Below, in pieces: positions 29,226 through 38,098 of a stretch of DNA of 64,000 nucleotides. Position numbers and translations under genes: made by a program. This stretch comes from Idiomarina baltica OS145 (lineage in GTDB: Bacteria; Pseudomonadota; Gammaproteobacteria; Enterobacterales; Alteromonadaceae), in NCBI RefSeq assembly GCF_000152885.1, contig NZ_CH672405.1:98541-162540 (forward strand), in the 5' to 3' direction. The notes beneath the pieces are model-generated. The model saw nothing but the letters and a program-made list of their open reading frames with translations. It searched no databases and was not told where the DNA came from. Numbering within the stretch: the first letter of the stretch is position 1; every line of letters starts with the position of its first letter.

Positions 29226-30608
29226 TTATCGCTTAATGCGCTCATGTAATCGCGTGACCACGTCAACCGTATCCCTCTCTGGAATAAGAAAACACAGGTT
29301 AAATTCACTGGCACCCTGGCAAATAAGCCGCACGGGTGTTGGTGCGACGGCATCAAACACCCATTGGCTGAGCTGGGACTGACGACCAATTTGATTACCT
29401 ATAAGTGCTATGAGCGTTAAGTTGTACTCAAGTTCAACTTTAGCAAACAGTTCAATCTCTGCGATGGCTGCGGCTGGCACAGATACCGCGTGATTAGCTT
29501 GACTACCTCCCTCATCTAACGTGAGCGCAATACTTACTTCTGAAGTCGTGATCAGGTCAACACTAATATCGTACTTAGCGAAAATCGAAAACAACTGCGC
29601 GAGAAAACCCGAAGCATGAAACATATCAATGCTATGTACGGTCATCAAAGTCTGCTGTTTACGGACTGCGACTGCCCTAACATCGGGTTTATGAGTACTG
29701 TTCTTTACCAAACGAGTTCCGCCACGAGCAGGATACGCCGCATGCCCGACAAATACCGGTATCTGATACTCAATAGCAGGCAATAAGCTCGCAGGATGTA
29801 AAACTTTAGCGCCAAAAGTCGCCATTTCAGCCGCTTCATCAAAGCTCATTTCAGCGATTGCAAAAGCATCTGAACATAGTCTTGGATCCGTCGAATACAC
29901 GCCCGCCACATCGGTCCAAATTTGTAACTCTTGAGCTTGGACGACAACCGCGAGCAACGCTGCTGAATAGTCACTTCCGCCGCGTCCCAGGGTTGTTGTT
30001 TGACCCCTCTCATTTTTTCCGATAAAGCCTTGGGTTACATAGAGCCGACCAGGCTCTAAGGTTTTAAGCCATTGTGGTGCTTTTTCTATCATGGCTTTAA
30101 GCTGCGGTCTCGCTCGACCGTATCGACTGTCGGTAAAGAGCCAAGTTTTCGCCTCAAGTACTGCGCTCGGTTGTTCTGTTTTCGCTTCCCAAGCCCAGCT
30201 AAATAGTAGGCTTGAACAATACTCACCAAAACTCAAAAGCTGGTCTCGCCACGCGACAAACGAAGCATCATGGGGAGTAGGTCTGCGCGCCACATGTTGT
30301 CTCAGTCGGTCATGCAAGTCATCAAGCGCTAATTGCTTCTCCACCGCTCCGGCTCTGTTTAAACGGGATAATTCATCGGCGATCTCTGTATGTCGATGCA
30401 CTATCTCAGACAATATAGACTCCACATTGTCAGACTCGTTAGCGAGCATCACTAGCCGGTCGGTAACGCCAGCACATGCACTTACGACCACTAAGATAGG
30501 TTGGTTTTGTGATTTTACGTTGGCAACCGCGGCGCATATTGCCGAATAATTAGCGACACTGGTTCCACCAAATTTTGCAACTCGAAATGTATGTTGGGGA
30601 TTAGTCAT
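29226..30608 (-). CDS. lysC: Aspartate kinase, lysine-type monofunctional LysC
   Basis: 460-residue kinase that starts the aspartate pathway to lysine, threonine and methionine. The nucleotide-binding opening is VAKFGGTSVANY, and TTLGRGGSDYSAALLA is the central signature. Two ACT-type regulatory domains form the C terminus (from about residue 320). The frame runs 58 codons further upstream, but that stretch is the riboswitch. The ATG at 30608 has GAGGA 6 bases upstream. The length matches E. coli LysC. Regulation by lysine riboswitch is strongly indicated. Confidence 0.94.
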   Translation of the reverse strand: MTNPQHTFRVAKFGGTSVANYSAICAAVANVKSQNQPILVVVSACAGVTDRLVMLANESDNVESILSEIVHRHTEIADELSRLNRAGAVEKQLALDDLHDRLRQHVARRPTPHDASFVAWRDQLLSFGEYCSSLLFSWAWEAKTEQPSAVLEAKTWLFTDSRYGRARPQLKAMIEKAPQWLKTLEPGRLYVTQGFIGKNERGQTTTLGRGGSDYSAALLAVVVQAQELQIWTDVAGVYSTDPRLCSDAFAIAEMSFDEAAEMATFGAKVLHPASLLPAIEYQIPVFVGHAAYPARGGTRLVKNSTHKPDVRAVAVRKQQTLMTVHSIDMFHASGFLAQLFSIFAKYDISVDLITTSEVSIALTLDEGGSQANHAVSVPAAAIAEIELFAKVELEYNLTLIALIGNQIGRQSQLSQWVFDAVAPTPVRLICQGASEFNLCFLIPERDTVDVVTRLHERIKR

Positions 30609-30614
30609 TTGATC

Positions 30615-30643
30615 CTCTGAACAACTTACAACAATGTTCAGAG
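30615..30643 (-). promoter_or_regulatory. Ribosome-site sequestering hairpin of lysC leader
   Basis: On the mRNA, CTCTGAACA pairs perfectly with TGTTCAGAG across an 11-base loop. The 3' arm includes the AGAG of the lysC Shine-Dalgarno AGAGGA. A competing 8-bp pairing exists: AAGCTCTC (30641-30648) with GAGAGCTT at the aptamer 3' edge (30683-30690). Forming the P1 helix with lysine would free the sequestering arm and shut off translation. Confidence 0.7.
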
Positions 30644-30677
30644 AGCTTGGTACATGATGAGGATTCTCAATACTGCA

Positions 30678-30840
30678 GCCAGAAGCTCTCCACCCGTTTG
30701 GTGACAACTGCAGGTGTTCAAACCCAACAGCCGATAACCAAGCATCCAACCGCTCAGTTACCTCGGCGAAAAACTCCCTCACATTTCTTAAGTGTTGGAA
30801 CTTATCAAGAAATGCTACCTAGCTATCGCGCCTCTTCCTA
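30678..30840 (-). promoter_or_regulatory. Lysine riboswitch (L-box) aptamer
   Basis: Read on the minus strand, the leader contains the conserved L-box blocks in order. These are GGAAGAGGCGCG (5' edge), a variable arm, TCGCCGAGGTAAC pairing with GGTTATCGGC, TTGTCACC, and a closing CTTCTGG. The same blocks and spacing occur in the E. coli lysC leader. The 5' P1 strand is less complementary to the 3' strand than in E. coli. The aptamer begins at the stop codon of the upstream diguanylate cyclase gene. No terminator lies between aptamer and lysC, pointing to translational control. Confidence 0.9.
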
Positions 30841-31929
30841 AGCCTTATTATTAATCGTTCGTTGATGAGATTCAACTGCCGAAATGAAACTACAAACCTG
30901 GTTACGACCATTTGACTTTGCTTGATACAACGCTCGATCGGCTTGTGAGATTAACTCTTCTGGGCTCTTAACTCTGTCAGCACTCGATACACCGATGCTC
31001 ACACTGGTCGTTACCGATTCAGTAATTGACATATTCAGACTACGGCGAACGCGTTCCGCGAGTCCTAAAGCATCACTTTTTGAGGTGTTCGGAGCGATGA
31101 TTAGAAATTCTTCACCTCCCCAACGGCCGACAACATCGTCATCACGAACGACCTCAGTGAGACGTTGAGCCATTTTGACGAGCACTTCGTCACCAAACAG
31201 GTGGCCGTGTTCATCGTTAATTCTTTTAAATAGATCAACATCGAGTAATAGGACAGAAATAGGTAATGTCCGACGCTCTTTATATAAACTGAATAGCGTT
31301 ACGTCGAGATACTGTCGGTTATACAACTGTGTCAGTTTATCCGTCTTCGCCATTTTTTCTAAGCGAATACTTTGTTCTTGTAATAACTCATTGGCCTCGG
31401 TTCGCGTCTTTTCATAAAAACGGTACAAAAGAAGACTAATAACAAATACCTCGAGCGTATTTAAAAAGCCGCCGAGTGATAAGTAAGGCACCTGTTTAAC
31501 GAAAATGCTGATGTAGAGCTGAATCAGGAAGATAGTAAAAAAGACAACGGTTAACCAAAAACCCCGTGTCTTACCTAAAAGAAAAAACGCAAAAGGAGGA
31601 AAAACAGCGGTCCATAAGTAGCCATTATTGCTTCCAGCCGCCAATGATAAAAACGCAGTGATCAATAATCCGAGAGTGAGAACAAAAAGCCAACTTACCA
31701 GCTCTAGTAATCGCTTCCGTTTAACAAGGTACAGCAGGCTCGCCGCAATAACCGCACCCAACGCATCAAGCAGAGCGAGTACCGGGTCACCGAATACAGC
31801 TAAATTTATTACTGCCAGTAGACACAGTGCGCCGACCCCCATCATCAAGCACGCTTGTAACAGTTGGCTGCGGCGATAATTAGGATCAAGCTTATCGATG
31901 ATATATGTAGGACGAAGTAATTTTTTCAC
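30838..31929 (-). CDS. Membrane-bound diguanylate cyclase (GGDEF)
   Basis: 363 residues. The N-terminal 185 residues hold about five to six membrane helices with no recognised sensor name. The C-terminal GGDEF domain has the active GGEEF motif in VVGRWGGEEFLII. An RxxD product-inhibition site (RDDD) stands five residues before it. It should make cyclic di-GMP from two GTP and be feedback-controlled. Its stop codon coincides with the 5' edge of the lysC riboswitch, so transcription may run on into lysC. Confidence 0.9.
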   Translation of the reverse strand: MKKLLRPTYIIDKLDPNYRRSQLLQACLMMGVGALCLLAVINLAVFGDPVLALLDALGAVIAASLLYLVKRKRLLELVSWLFVLTLGLLITAFLSLAAGSNNGYLWTAVFPPFAFFLLGKTRGFWLTVVFFTIFLIQLYISIFVKQVPYLSLGGFLNTLEVFVISLLLYRFYEKTRTEANELLQEQSIRLEKMAKTDKLTQLYNRQYLDVTLFSLYKERRTLPISVLLLDVDLFKRINDEHGHLFGDEVLVKMAQRLTEVVRDDDVVGRWGGEEFLIIAPNTSKSDALGLAERVRRSLNMSITESVTTSVSIGVSSADRVKSPEELISQADRALYQAKSNGRNQVCSFISAVESHQRTINNKA

Positions 31930-31952
31930 TCAGATTGATTAACCGCCCAAAT

Positions 31953-31994
31953 AAAAAAAGATTGACGGAAAAATAAACACCCGTCAATCTTTTT
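31953..31994. terminator. Bidirectional terminator after the alcohol dehydrogenase gene
   Basis: AAAAAGATTGACGG (31955-31968) pairs perfectly with CCGTCAATCTTTTT (31981-31994) around a 12-base loop. An A-run at 31953 becomes the T-run on the minus strand. It lies just past the dehydrogenase stop and upstream of the cyclase gene. Confidence 0.9.
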
Positions 31995-32012
31995 TGGAAT
32001 CGATTAACTCAA

Positions 32013-33065
32013 TCAAGCGGATTGTTTTAGCGTATCCATGTCAATAACAAAACGATATTTGACATCACCTTTTTTCATTCTTTCGAAGGCTTCGTTAATA
32101 TTCTTGATATCAAGCATTTCTACATCACAGTGAATGCCATGTTCACCACAGAAGTCCAACATTTCTTGGGTTTCTGGCATTCCACCAATCAGCGATCCTG
32201 CAAGTACACGACGCTTCATTACCAGTTGCCCTGCCTGTAATGCGGGATCTACTGGCTCAAGCAAGCCGACCAAAATATGCGTTCCATCAAATTTCAGACA
32301 ATTCAAATACGGATTTAAATCATGCTGAACAGGCACGGTATCAAGCATAAAGTCAAAGGTTTCTGCCACCGCTTCCATTTGTTCAGGATCAGTCGAAATA
32401 ACAACGTGATCAGCGCCTTGCTTTTTAGCTTCTTTGACTTTACTTTCCGAGCGCGTGAAGAGGGTCACTTCTGCGCCCATCGCTTTGGCGAACTTTACAC
32501 CCATGTGACCTAAGCCACCCATTCCAATCACGCCGACTTTGTCACCCTGCTTAACACCGTAGTGACGCAGTGGAGAATAGGTGGTTATCCCTGCGCATAA
32601 CAAAGGAGCACTCTTGGCAGGATCGAGGCTGTCGGGAACGCGAACAACAAAACGGTCACTGACAACAACATTTTCTGAGTAGCCGCCGTAGGTAATTGAG
32701 CCATCATGCTTGTCCTCACCGTTGTAAGTCGGCACCATGCCACTCAAGCAATATTGCTCTAACCCTTGATCACATGCCTCACAGCTACGACAAGAGTCAA
32801 CCATACAGCCAACACCAACAATGTCGCCTTCTTTATAGTCTTTAACATCCTTACCGACAGCCGTTACGCGACCAATTATTTCATGACCGGGAACCACCGG
32901 GTAAATCGTTCCACCCCAGTCATTCTGTACGTAGTGAATATCCGTGTGACAAACACCGCAATACAGAATATCGATGGCTACGTCATCTGCGCGAGGCTCA
33001 CGCCGTTCAATAGTATGGGGAGCCATACCTGAGTTTTCAGATTGAGCCGCATAAGATTTAGTCAT
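32013..33065 (-). CDS. Zinc-dependent NADP alcohol dehydrogenase (YahK/CAD type)
   Basis: 350-residue medium-chain dehydrogenase that reduces aldehydes or oxidises alcohols. The catalytic zinc region is CGVCHTDIHYV...PGHEIIG, and the structural zinc cysteines cluster in CMVDSCRSCEACDQGLEQYC. The cofactor fold is GMGGLGHMGVKFAKAMG followed by TRSESK, basic residues typical of NADP use. Closest in style to YahK and cinnamyl-alcohol dehydrogenases. Single gene with its own terminator, divergent from the propeller cyclase. Confidence 0.92.
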   Translation of the reverse strand: MTKSYAAQSENSGMAPHTIERREPRADDVAIDILYCGVCHTDIHYVQNDWGGTIYPVVPGHEIIGRVTAVGKDVKDYKEGDIVGVGCMVDSCRSCEACDQGLEQYCLSGMVPTYNGEDKHDGSITYGGYSENVVVSDRFVVRVPDSLDPAKSAPLLCAGITTYSPLRHYGVKQGDKVGVIGMGGLGHMGVKFAKAMGAEVTLFTRSESKVKEAKKQGADHVVISTDPEQMEAVAETFDFMLDTVPVQHDLNPYLNCLKFDGTHILVGLLEPVDPALQAGQLVMKRRVLAGSLIGGMPETQEMLDFCGEHGIHCDVEMLDIKNINEAFERMKKGDVKYRFVIDMDTLKQSA

Positions 33066-33185
33066 GCTTTATCTCCAAAGTTGATATAAATTTAGATTCA
33101 GCTATTACGAATGTTGTAAGTAATGGTAATCAATTTACAATTCACGTACCATTTGAAAGTCAGCAACCTTCAAAGTCGTGACAAA

Positions 33186-36122
33186 ATGCTCAAACACGTG
33201 ATGCTCAGTAAGCTTAAAATCATTTCACTCGTTACCGCTGTTTCAATTCTTAGCATAGGCAGCTTCGCGCATAGCGCACCGACTGATCCTTCCATCAATA
33301 CGACGCAGTTCGATCTGCCGGTCGACCAGTCAATTCACTATATGACTCGTCAGACTTGGACAACCCGCGATGGCTTGCCCCACAACTCGATAAATGCCAT
33401 TGCACAAGATAAGCAAGGCTTTCTCTGGTTTGGAACTTGGCAAGGCCCGGTCCGCTTCAACGGCAAAGACTTTGAGATCTACGATGATATACGCATTACT
33501 GGATTACCCGACATCGGTATTTTCTCAATTGCGCTCAATCCGTGCGACGATAGTATCTACGTTGCGGGTGCGCGCGGAGGACTTAGCCGCTTTCATGACA
33601 ACCGCTGGCTTCCACTTGAGCCTGCACCTCCATTTGTCAACGAAGTAGAAATCGACGCGCACTGCACGATTTGGGTTTCAAGTAGCGAACAAGGCTTGCT
33701 CACGTACGAAAATAATGAACGTGTATCGCAATTTACTACCGAAAATGGCTTACCCTCAAATAACGTCTATCAAGCACGTATTGATGACAAAAGCAATTTA
33801 TGGGCGGCAACGTCTGCCGGGCTGGCGGTCAAGCCTGCGGGTTCAACAGGGTTTAAAGTCATCGAAGGAATTCCCGCTGACCGTATTCGGAAACTTTTTC
33901 TCGATACGGATGGTCAGCTCTTGATTGGCACCGGCAACGGGGTTTACCAACAACAACCTAATACATTTGAATTTAAACAGTTGTTGCCAAATATCAATTA
34001 CACCATCAGCGCGATCAATCGTACAAGAGACGGAGCTCTGTGGTTAGGGACCTACCGTAATGGCGTATTGCGTCTGTACAATGGCGAATTGCAGCAAGTT
34101 ACTACGGCTAATGGACTCCCCAATAACCACGTCTTAGATATTCTTGAGGACCAAGAAGGGAGTGTTTGGGTATCGACCCACGGTGGTCTCATGCAGTTTC
34201 GGCGTTCATTGTTCACCACGATGCAATCTCATAACGGTCTTGCTGGCGACTTTGTAAGGTCGGTTTATGAATATAAAAACCAACTATACGTTGGAACAAG
34301 CAACGGCATAAGTACCGTCAACGAGTCACGTCTCGCAACCTTTAACCCCCCTCACCCTTTGGCAAATCAATCTGTTTTGTCGTTTGCTGATTATCAAGGG
34401 CAACTGGCCATTGGTACCTATACCAATGGATTATTCATCTGGGATGGTGAACGTGTTACCGACCACTTAACTACCGATAATGTTCTTAAATCAGAAGAAG
34501 TGCGTGCCATCGCGACGTCAGAACAATATGGTGTATTCCTCGGTACGCCGATTGGGGTTACCCAACTAGTGAAGACAGCCAACGGCTGGCAGTCAAAATT
34601 AATAACGACCCGAGATGGACTGCAAAATAATTACATCACCACGCTCCGGGTCATTGGCGATGAACTTTGGGTTGCCTCAGTCAGTGGTGTTTCTGTCATT
34701 GACTTAGCTGCGTCATCAGATCATTCGTTTAAGATTAATAAGCTTGATTTCAGTGGCTTGAATGACGCCCAGCTAACCTTTCAAATTAGTCTGAAAGGTC
34801 CTTACGTTTTTCTCGCTACCGACCGAGGTCTAATATATCACCATCAAAAGAATGATACCTGGGGCATCATTAACCGAGATCAAGGATTACCATTGGATAA
34901 CTATATGTCCATGGCCTTTGATGGGGATGCAAACATTTGGTTAGGTTCTAACCGTGGCGCCCTGTTTATTGCCCATGATGTATTTGATGACTTTCTCAAT
35001 GGCAAGATCGATAAACTGACCTATCAACGCTTTACCGAAGTCGATGGTATGGGGAGTTCACAAATTAACAGTGGCAGCCCCGCAATGATACGCAGTAGTA
35101 CGGGACGAGTATGGATGAGCACTGCGCGTGGCGTATCGTCGATTGCACCCTCCGATTTGAAATCGATGGTACAGGTCGCCCCACCCGCGGTTATTTCATC
35201 CGTGACAGCCGACGGCGAGCGAGTGACTTATGGAGGCCATATACCGGCGGATACGCAACGCCTTGTAGTCAATTACGCCGGATTAGGATACCTCATGGCC
35301 GACCACATCGAATATCAAGTTCGCCTTGTGGGTTTCGATGATAATTGGCTTGCTCGCGGTTCAATGACCACATCTGAATATACGTCCTTACCCGCCAATG
35401 ATTACGTATTTCAGGTCCGCGCTGCGTATCCAGGAGGTGCTTGGAGTGACCCCGTCAGCTTCGCCTTCACTCGTTCTGAACATCCCTGGCAACAATCATG
35501 GTTTTGGCTATCTATCATTTTTGCCTTGGGATTGGCGGCAACTATATTAGTGCGAGCACGAATTCGCTTTTTGAACAACCAACGGGCTCAACTCGAGCTG
35601 ATGGTTGCCGAAAAAACCAAAGAGCTTAAAGGGCTTGCACGTCAAGACTCACTGACTCAGTTAGGTAATCGGCGAGCATTTGATGAGCAGCTTCAGTATG
35701 AATTTAAACGTTGTGAGCGATCGGAACAGCCTCTATCGCTTGCTATTATCGACGTCGATCACTTCAAATCTATTAATGACCGTTTTTTACATGTGATCGG
35801 TGACCAAGTACTGATAGAGCTCTCGGCGCTATTAAGCAACATGTTAAGAGATATAGACTACATTGCGCGCTGGGGCGGCGAAGAGTTTGCATTGTTAATG
35901 CCCGAGACAACCGCTAAAGAAGCGCTACAAGCAGCCGAACGAATTCGTCAGCGGATAGAGGACACATCTTATCAACATCTTGCCGATGAGCTAGCTGTGA
36001 CAGTGAGTATTGGCGTGGCCTCGAGCGAACATTACCCTAATCACAGTGCGCTGTTAGTAGCTGCTGATAAAGCGTTATATAAAGCCAAGCAAAGTGGTAG
36101 AAATAGAACGGAGTTAGCCTAA
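33186..36122 (+). CDS. Diguanylate cyclase with beta-propeller (two-component-regulator-propeller) sensor
   Basis: About 978 residues. A signal peptide (ending near FAHSA) precedes a long periplasmic region of repeated propeller blades, visible as recurrent DGLPHNSINAIAQD, LWFGTW and NGLPNNHVLDI..G.VWVSTHGG motifs. A Y_Y_Y domain, one membrane helix (SWFWLSIIFALGLAATIL), a short coiled linker and a GGDEF domain follow. The active site is GGEEF in IARWGGEEFALLMP with an RDID inhibition site. It probably senses an external ligand, often a carbohydrate in this architecture, and makes cyclic di-GMP. The start is uncertain: 33186 or 33201 fits the signal peptide better than 33123. No clear ribosome site. 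Confidence 0.88.
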   Translation: MLKHVMLSKLKIISLVTAVSILSIGSFAHSAPTDPSINTTQFDLPVDQSIHYMTRQTWTTRDGLPHNSINAIAQDKQGFLWFGTWQGPVRFNGKDFEIYDDIRITGLPDIGIFSIALNPCDDSIYVAGARGGLSRFHDNRWLPLEPAPPFVNEVEIDAHCTIWVSSSEQGLLTYENNERVSQFTTENGLPSNNVYQARIDDKSNLWAATSAGLAVKPAGSTGFKVIEGIPADRIRKLFLDTDGQLLIGTGNGVYQQQPNTFEFKQLLPNINYTISAINRTRDGALWLGTYRNGVLRLYNGELQQVTTANGLPNNHVLDILEDQEGSVWVSTHGGLMQFRRSLFTTMQSHNGLAGDFVRSVYEYKNQLYVGTSNGISTVNESRLATFNPPHPLANQSVLSFADYQGQLAIGTYTNGLFIWDGERVTDHLTTDNVLKSEEVRAIATSEQYGVFLGTPIGVTQLVKTANGWQSKLITTRDGLQNNYITTLRVIGDELWVASVSGVSVIDLAASSDHSFKINKLDFSGLNDAQLTFQISLKGPYVFLATDRGLIYHHQKNDTWGIINRDQGLPLDNYMSMAFDGDANIWLGSNRGALFIAHDVFDDFLNGKIDKLTYQRFTEVDGMGSSQINSGSPAMIRSSTGRVWMSTARGVSSIAPSDLKSMVQVAPPAVISSVTADGERVTYGGHIPADTQRLVVNYAGLGYLMADHIEYQVRLVGFDDNWLARGSMTTSEYTSLPANDYVFQVRAAYPGGAWSDPVSFAFTRSEHPWQQSWFWLSIIFALGLAATILVRARIRFLNNQRAQLELMVAEKTKELKGLARQDSLTQLGNRRAFDEQLQYEFKRCERSEQPLSLAIIDVDHFKSINDRFLHVIGDQVLIELSALLSNMLRDIDYIARWGGEEFALLMPETTAKEALQAAERIRQRIEDTSYQHLADELAVTVSIGVASSEHYPNHSALLVAADKALYKAKQSGRNRTELA

Positions 36123-36124
36123 AT

Positions 36125-37933
36125 ATGAAAAAGTCACTTATCGCGTTGACGGTGGTCGGGCTGCTCGCTGGTTGCGGCGACGCCACCACTCATGAGCAAA
36201 ACGCTAACACCAAAGTGTCGGTCAAAAGCGTCTCAATGTCAGAGAAGCTCAATGAAATTTATCAAGGGTATTTTACCGAAAATCTCGATTTAAATCCTCT
36301 CACGGCGACGTATATCGGGCGCGAAGGCTATAACGACAAACTGCCTAATTTTTTGTCACCAGCCCACCGTAAAAAACAACGCCAGTTAGAGCAGACATAC
36401 CTAGATAAAATCGATTCTATTGATATCGACTCATTAACTGAAAAGCAGAAAATTAGCTATCAAATATTTCGTCAGGACCGCATTAACGCCATCGCAGGGT
36501 TTGCGTTTCCTTCGCACCTGATCCCGATTAACCAGTTTTATAATCTGGCAAATCAATATGCGATGCTTGGTTCAGGTGACTCGGCTCAACCATTTAATGA
36601 TGCTGAAGACTATGCCAATTGGGCAAAGCGGATGCATCAGATCCCTGTCATATTTGATCAAGCTATCGCAAATATGAAAGAAGGCGTAGAAACAGGTATT
36701 GTTCAACCTCAGGTACTCATCAAAAAATCAATAACACAAATCCGAGCTCAGCAAGTTAATGATGTTAAAGAAAGTATTTTCTGGCGCCCCATTGACCAGT
36801 TTCCAGATACGTTATCGGAGCAACAACAGGAAGCGTTCCGCACTCAATACGCCAACATATTGAATAACGAAGTTATTCCCGCCTATCAACGCTTAGCAGA
36901 CTATTTAGAGCAAGAATACTTACCTCACACACGCACCAAGAGTTTCGGAATTGGTCAGCTTCCAAACGGAAAAGCATGGTATCAGCACCAAATCAAAGTC
37001 AATACATCAATCGATATCAGTGCCGACAAGGTTCACCAACTCGGTAAGCAAGAAGTCGCGCGTATTCATGATGAAATGCGTCAAATAATGACTGAAATCG
37101 ACTTTCAGGGTGATTTAAAAGCATTCTTTAACTTCATGACCAACGACGAACAATTTATTTACCCAAGTCGTCAAGCCATGCTGGAAGACTACCGTGCTCT
37201 CCGCGCAAAAGTGGACGCGCGTGTGCCGAAACTATTTAATATTTTCCCGCAAGCGGACTACGAAGTGAGACCCGTTGAACGCTTCCGCGAGCAGTCAGCC
37301 AGTTCCGGTAGTTATCAATCTGCACCGAGGGGGAACACGCGCCCTGCTATATTTTACCTAAATACGTACGATCTTCCCTCTCGCCCCACGTGGGCAAAAA
37401 CCGCTCTATTTTTGCACGAGGCAGCACCGGGACATCATTTCCAAATTAGTATTCAGCAAGAATTGGAGGACTTACCGCTATTCCGTAAGTACGGTCGACA
37501 AACAGCATATACCGAAGGCTGGGGTCTCTATGCTGAATCGTTAGGCGATGAGCTGGGATTGTACCAAGATCCTTATCAGCGATTTGGTGCGTTAGCGGCT
37601 GAGCTCTGGCGGTCTATTCGTTTAGTTACTGACACCGGCATTCATGATAAAGGTTGGACCCGCCAGCAAGTGCTCGACTACATGTACGATAATGCTCCAG
37701 TAGCAAAAGCACGGGCTGTTTCAGAGGCAGAGCGCTTCATGGCGTTACCGGGGCAAGCCCTCGCTTATAAAATAGGTCAGTTGAAAATCGCAGAGTTACG
37801 ACGCATGGCAGAACAAAAGCTCGGTCCTAAATTCGATATCAAGCGTTTTCATCGCATCGTGCTAGAAGATGGCGCACTGCCTCTATTTTTACTCGAGAAG
37901 AAAGTTCGTCTATGGATAGCACAGCAACTTTAA
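36125..37933 (+). CDS. DUF885 family lipoprotein, predicted metallopeptidase
   Basis: 602 residues with a lipoprotein signal peptide ending LLAGCGD (Cys near 17), so it is membrane-anchored in the envelope. The DUF885 domain carries HEAAPGHHFQ and AYTEGWGLYAESLGDELG, a zinc-peptidase-like HExxxGHH plus downstream Glu. Close family members include predicted dipeptidases/carboxypeptidases; the activity here is inferred. It starts 2 bases after the propeller cyclase stop, so the two are one transcript. Its stop overlaps the convergent DUF2256 stop. Confidence 0.88.
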   Translation: MKKSLIALTVVGLLAGCGDATTHEQNANTKVSVKSVSMSEKLNEIYQGYFTENLDLNPLTATYIGREGYNDKLPNFLSPAHRKKQRQLEQTYLDKIDSIDIDSLTEKQKISYQIFRQDRINAIAGFAFPSHLIPINQFYNLANQYAMLGSGDSAQPFNDAEDYANWAKRMHQIPVIFDQAIANMKEGVETGIVQPQVLIKKSITQIRAQQVNDVKESIFWRPIDQFPDTLSEQQQEAFRTQYANILNNEVIPAYQRLADYLEQEYLPHTRTKSFGIGQLPNGKAWYQHQIKVNTSIDISADKVHQLGKQEVARIHDEMRQIMTEIDFQGDLKAFFNFMTNDEQFIYPSRQAMLEDYRALRAKVDARVPKLFNIFPQADYEVRPVERFREQSASSGSYQSAPRGNTRPAIFYLNTYDLPSRPTWAKTALFLHEAAPGHHFQISIQQELEDLPLFRKYGRQTAYTEGWGLYAESLGDELGLYQDPYQRFGALAAELWRSIRLVTDTGIHDKGWTRQQVLDYMYDNAPVAKARAVSEAERFMALPGQALAYKIGQLKIAELRRMAEQKLGPKFDIKRFHRIVLEDGALPLFLLEKKVRLWIAQQL

Positions 37934-38097
37934 TCCTCATCCGACTGCTGGCGCGCCGCGCGGCGTGCCAGCCCAGCACAGCGTTTCGAGCAGTACTTAA
38001 CCTGTTCCCAATCGCGCTCCCATTTCTTTCTCCACGTAAAGGGTCGATGACAATGGGCACAGCATTTGGTGGGTAAATTAGATTTTTTATGTGCCAT
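37930..38097 (-). CDS. DUF2256 small zinc-ribbon-like protein
   Basis: 55-residue basic protein. The DUF2256 pattern is clear: KCCAHCHRPFTWRKKWERDWEQVKYCSKRCA, two Cys pairs able to bind zinc. Function is unknown. Family members often sit near cryptochrome/photolyase genes, but none is here. The ATG at 38097 follows the upstream stop by one base (TAA-C-ATG). It is the last gene of the kinase-MoxR-VWA-PLD unit and its stop overlaps the convergent DUF885 stop. Confidence 0.88.
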   Translation of the reverse strand: MAHKKSNLPTKCCAHCHRPFTWRKKWERDWEQVKYCSKRCAGLARRAARQQSDED

Positions 38098-38098
38098 G

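Noticed and set aside
30609..30782. 58-codon N-terminal extension of lysC
   Set aside because: The stretch is the riboswitch leader. It has no aspartokinase homology, and a good ribosome site precedes the ATG at 30608.
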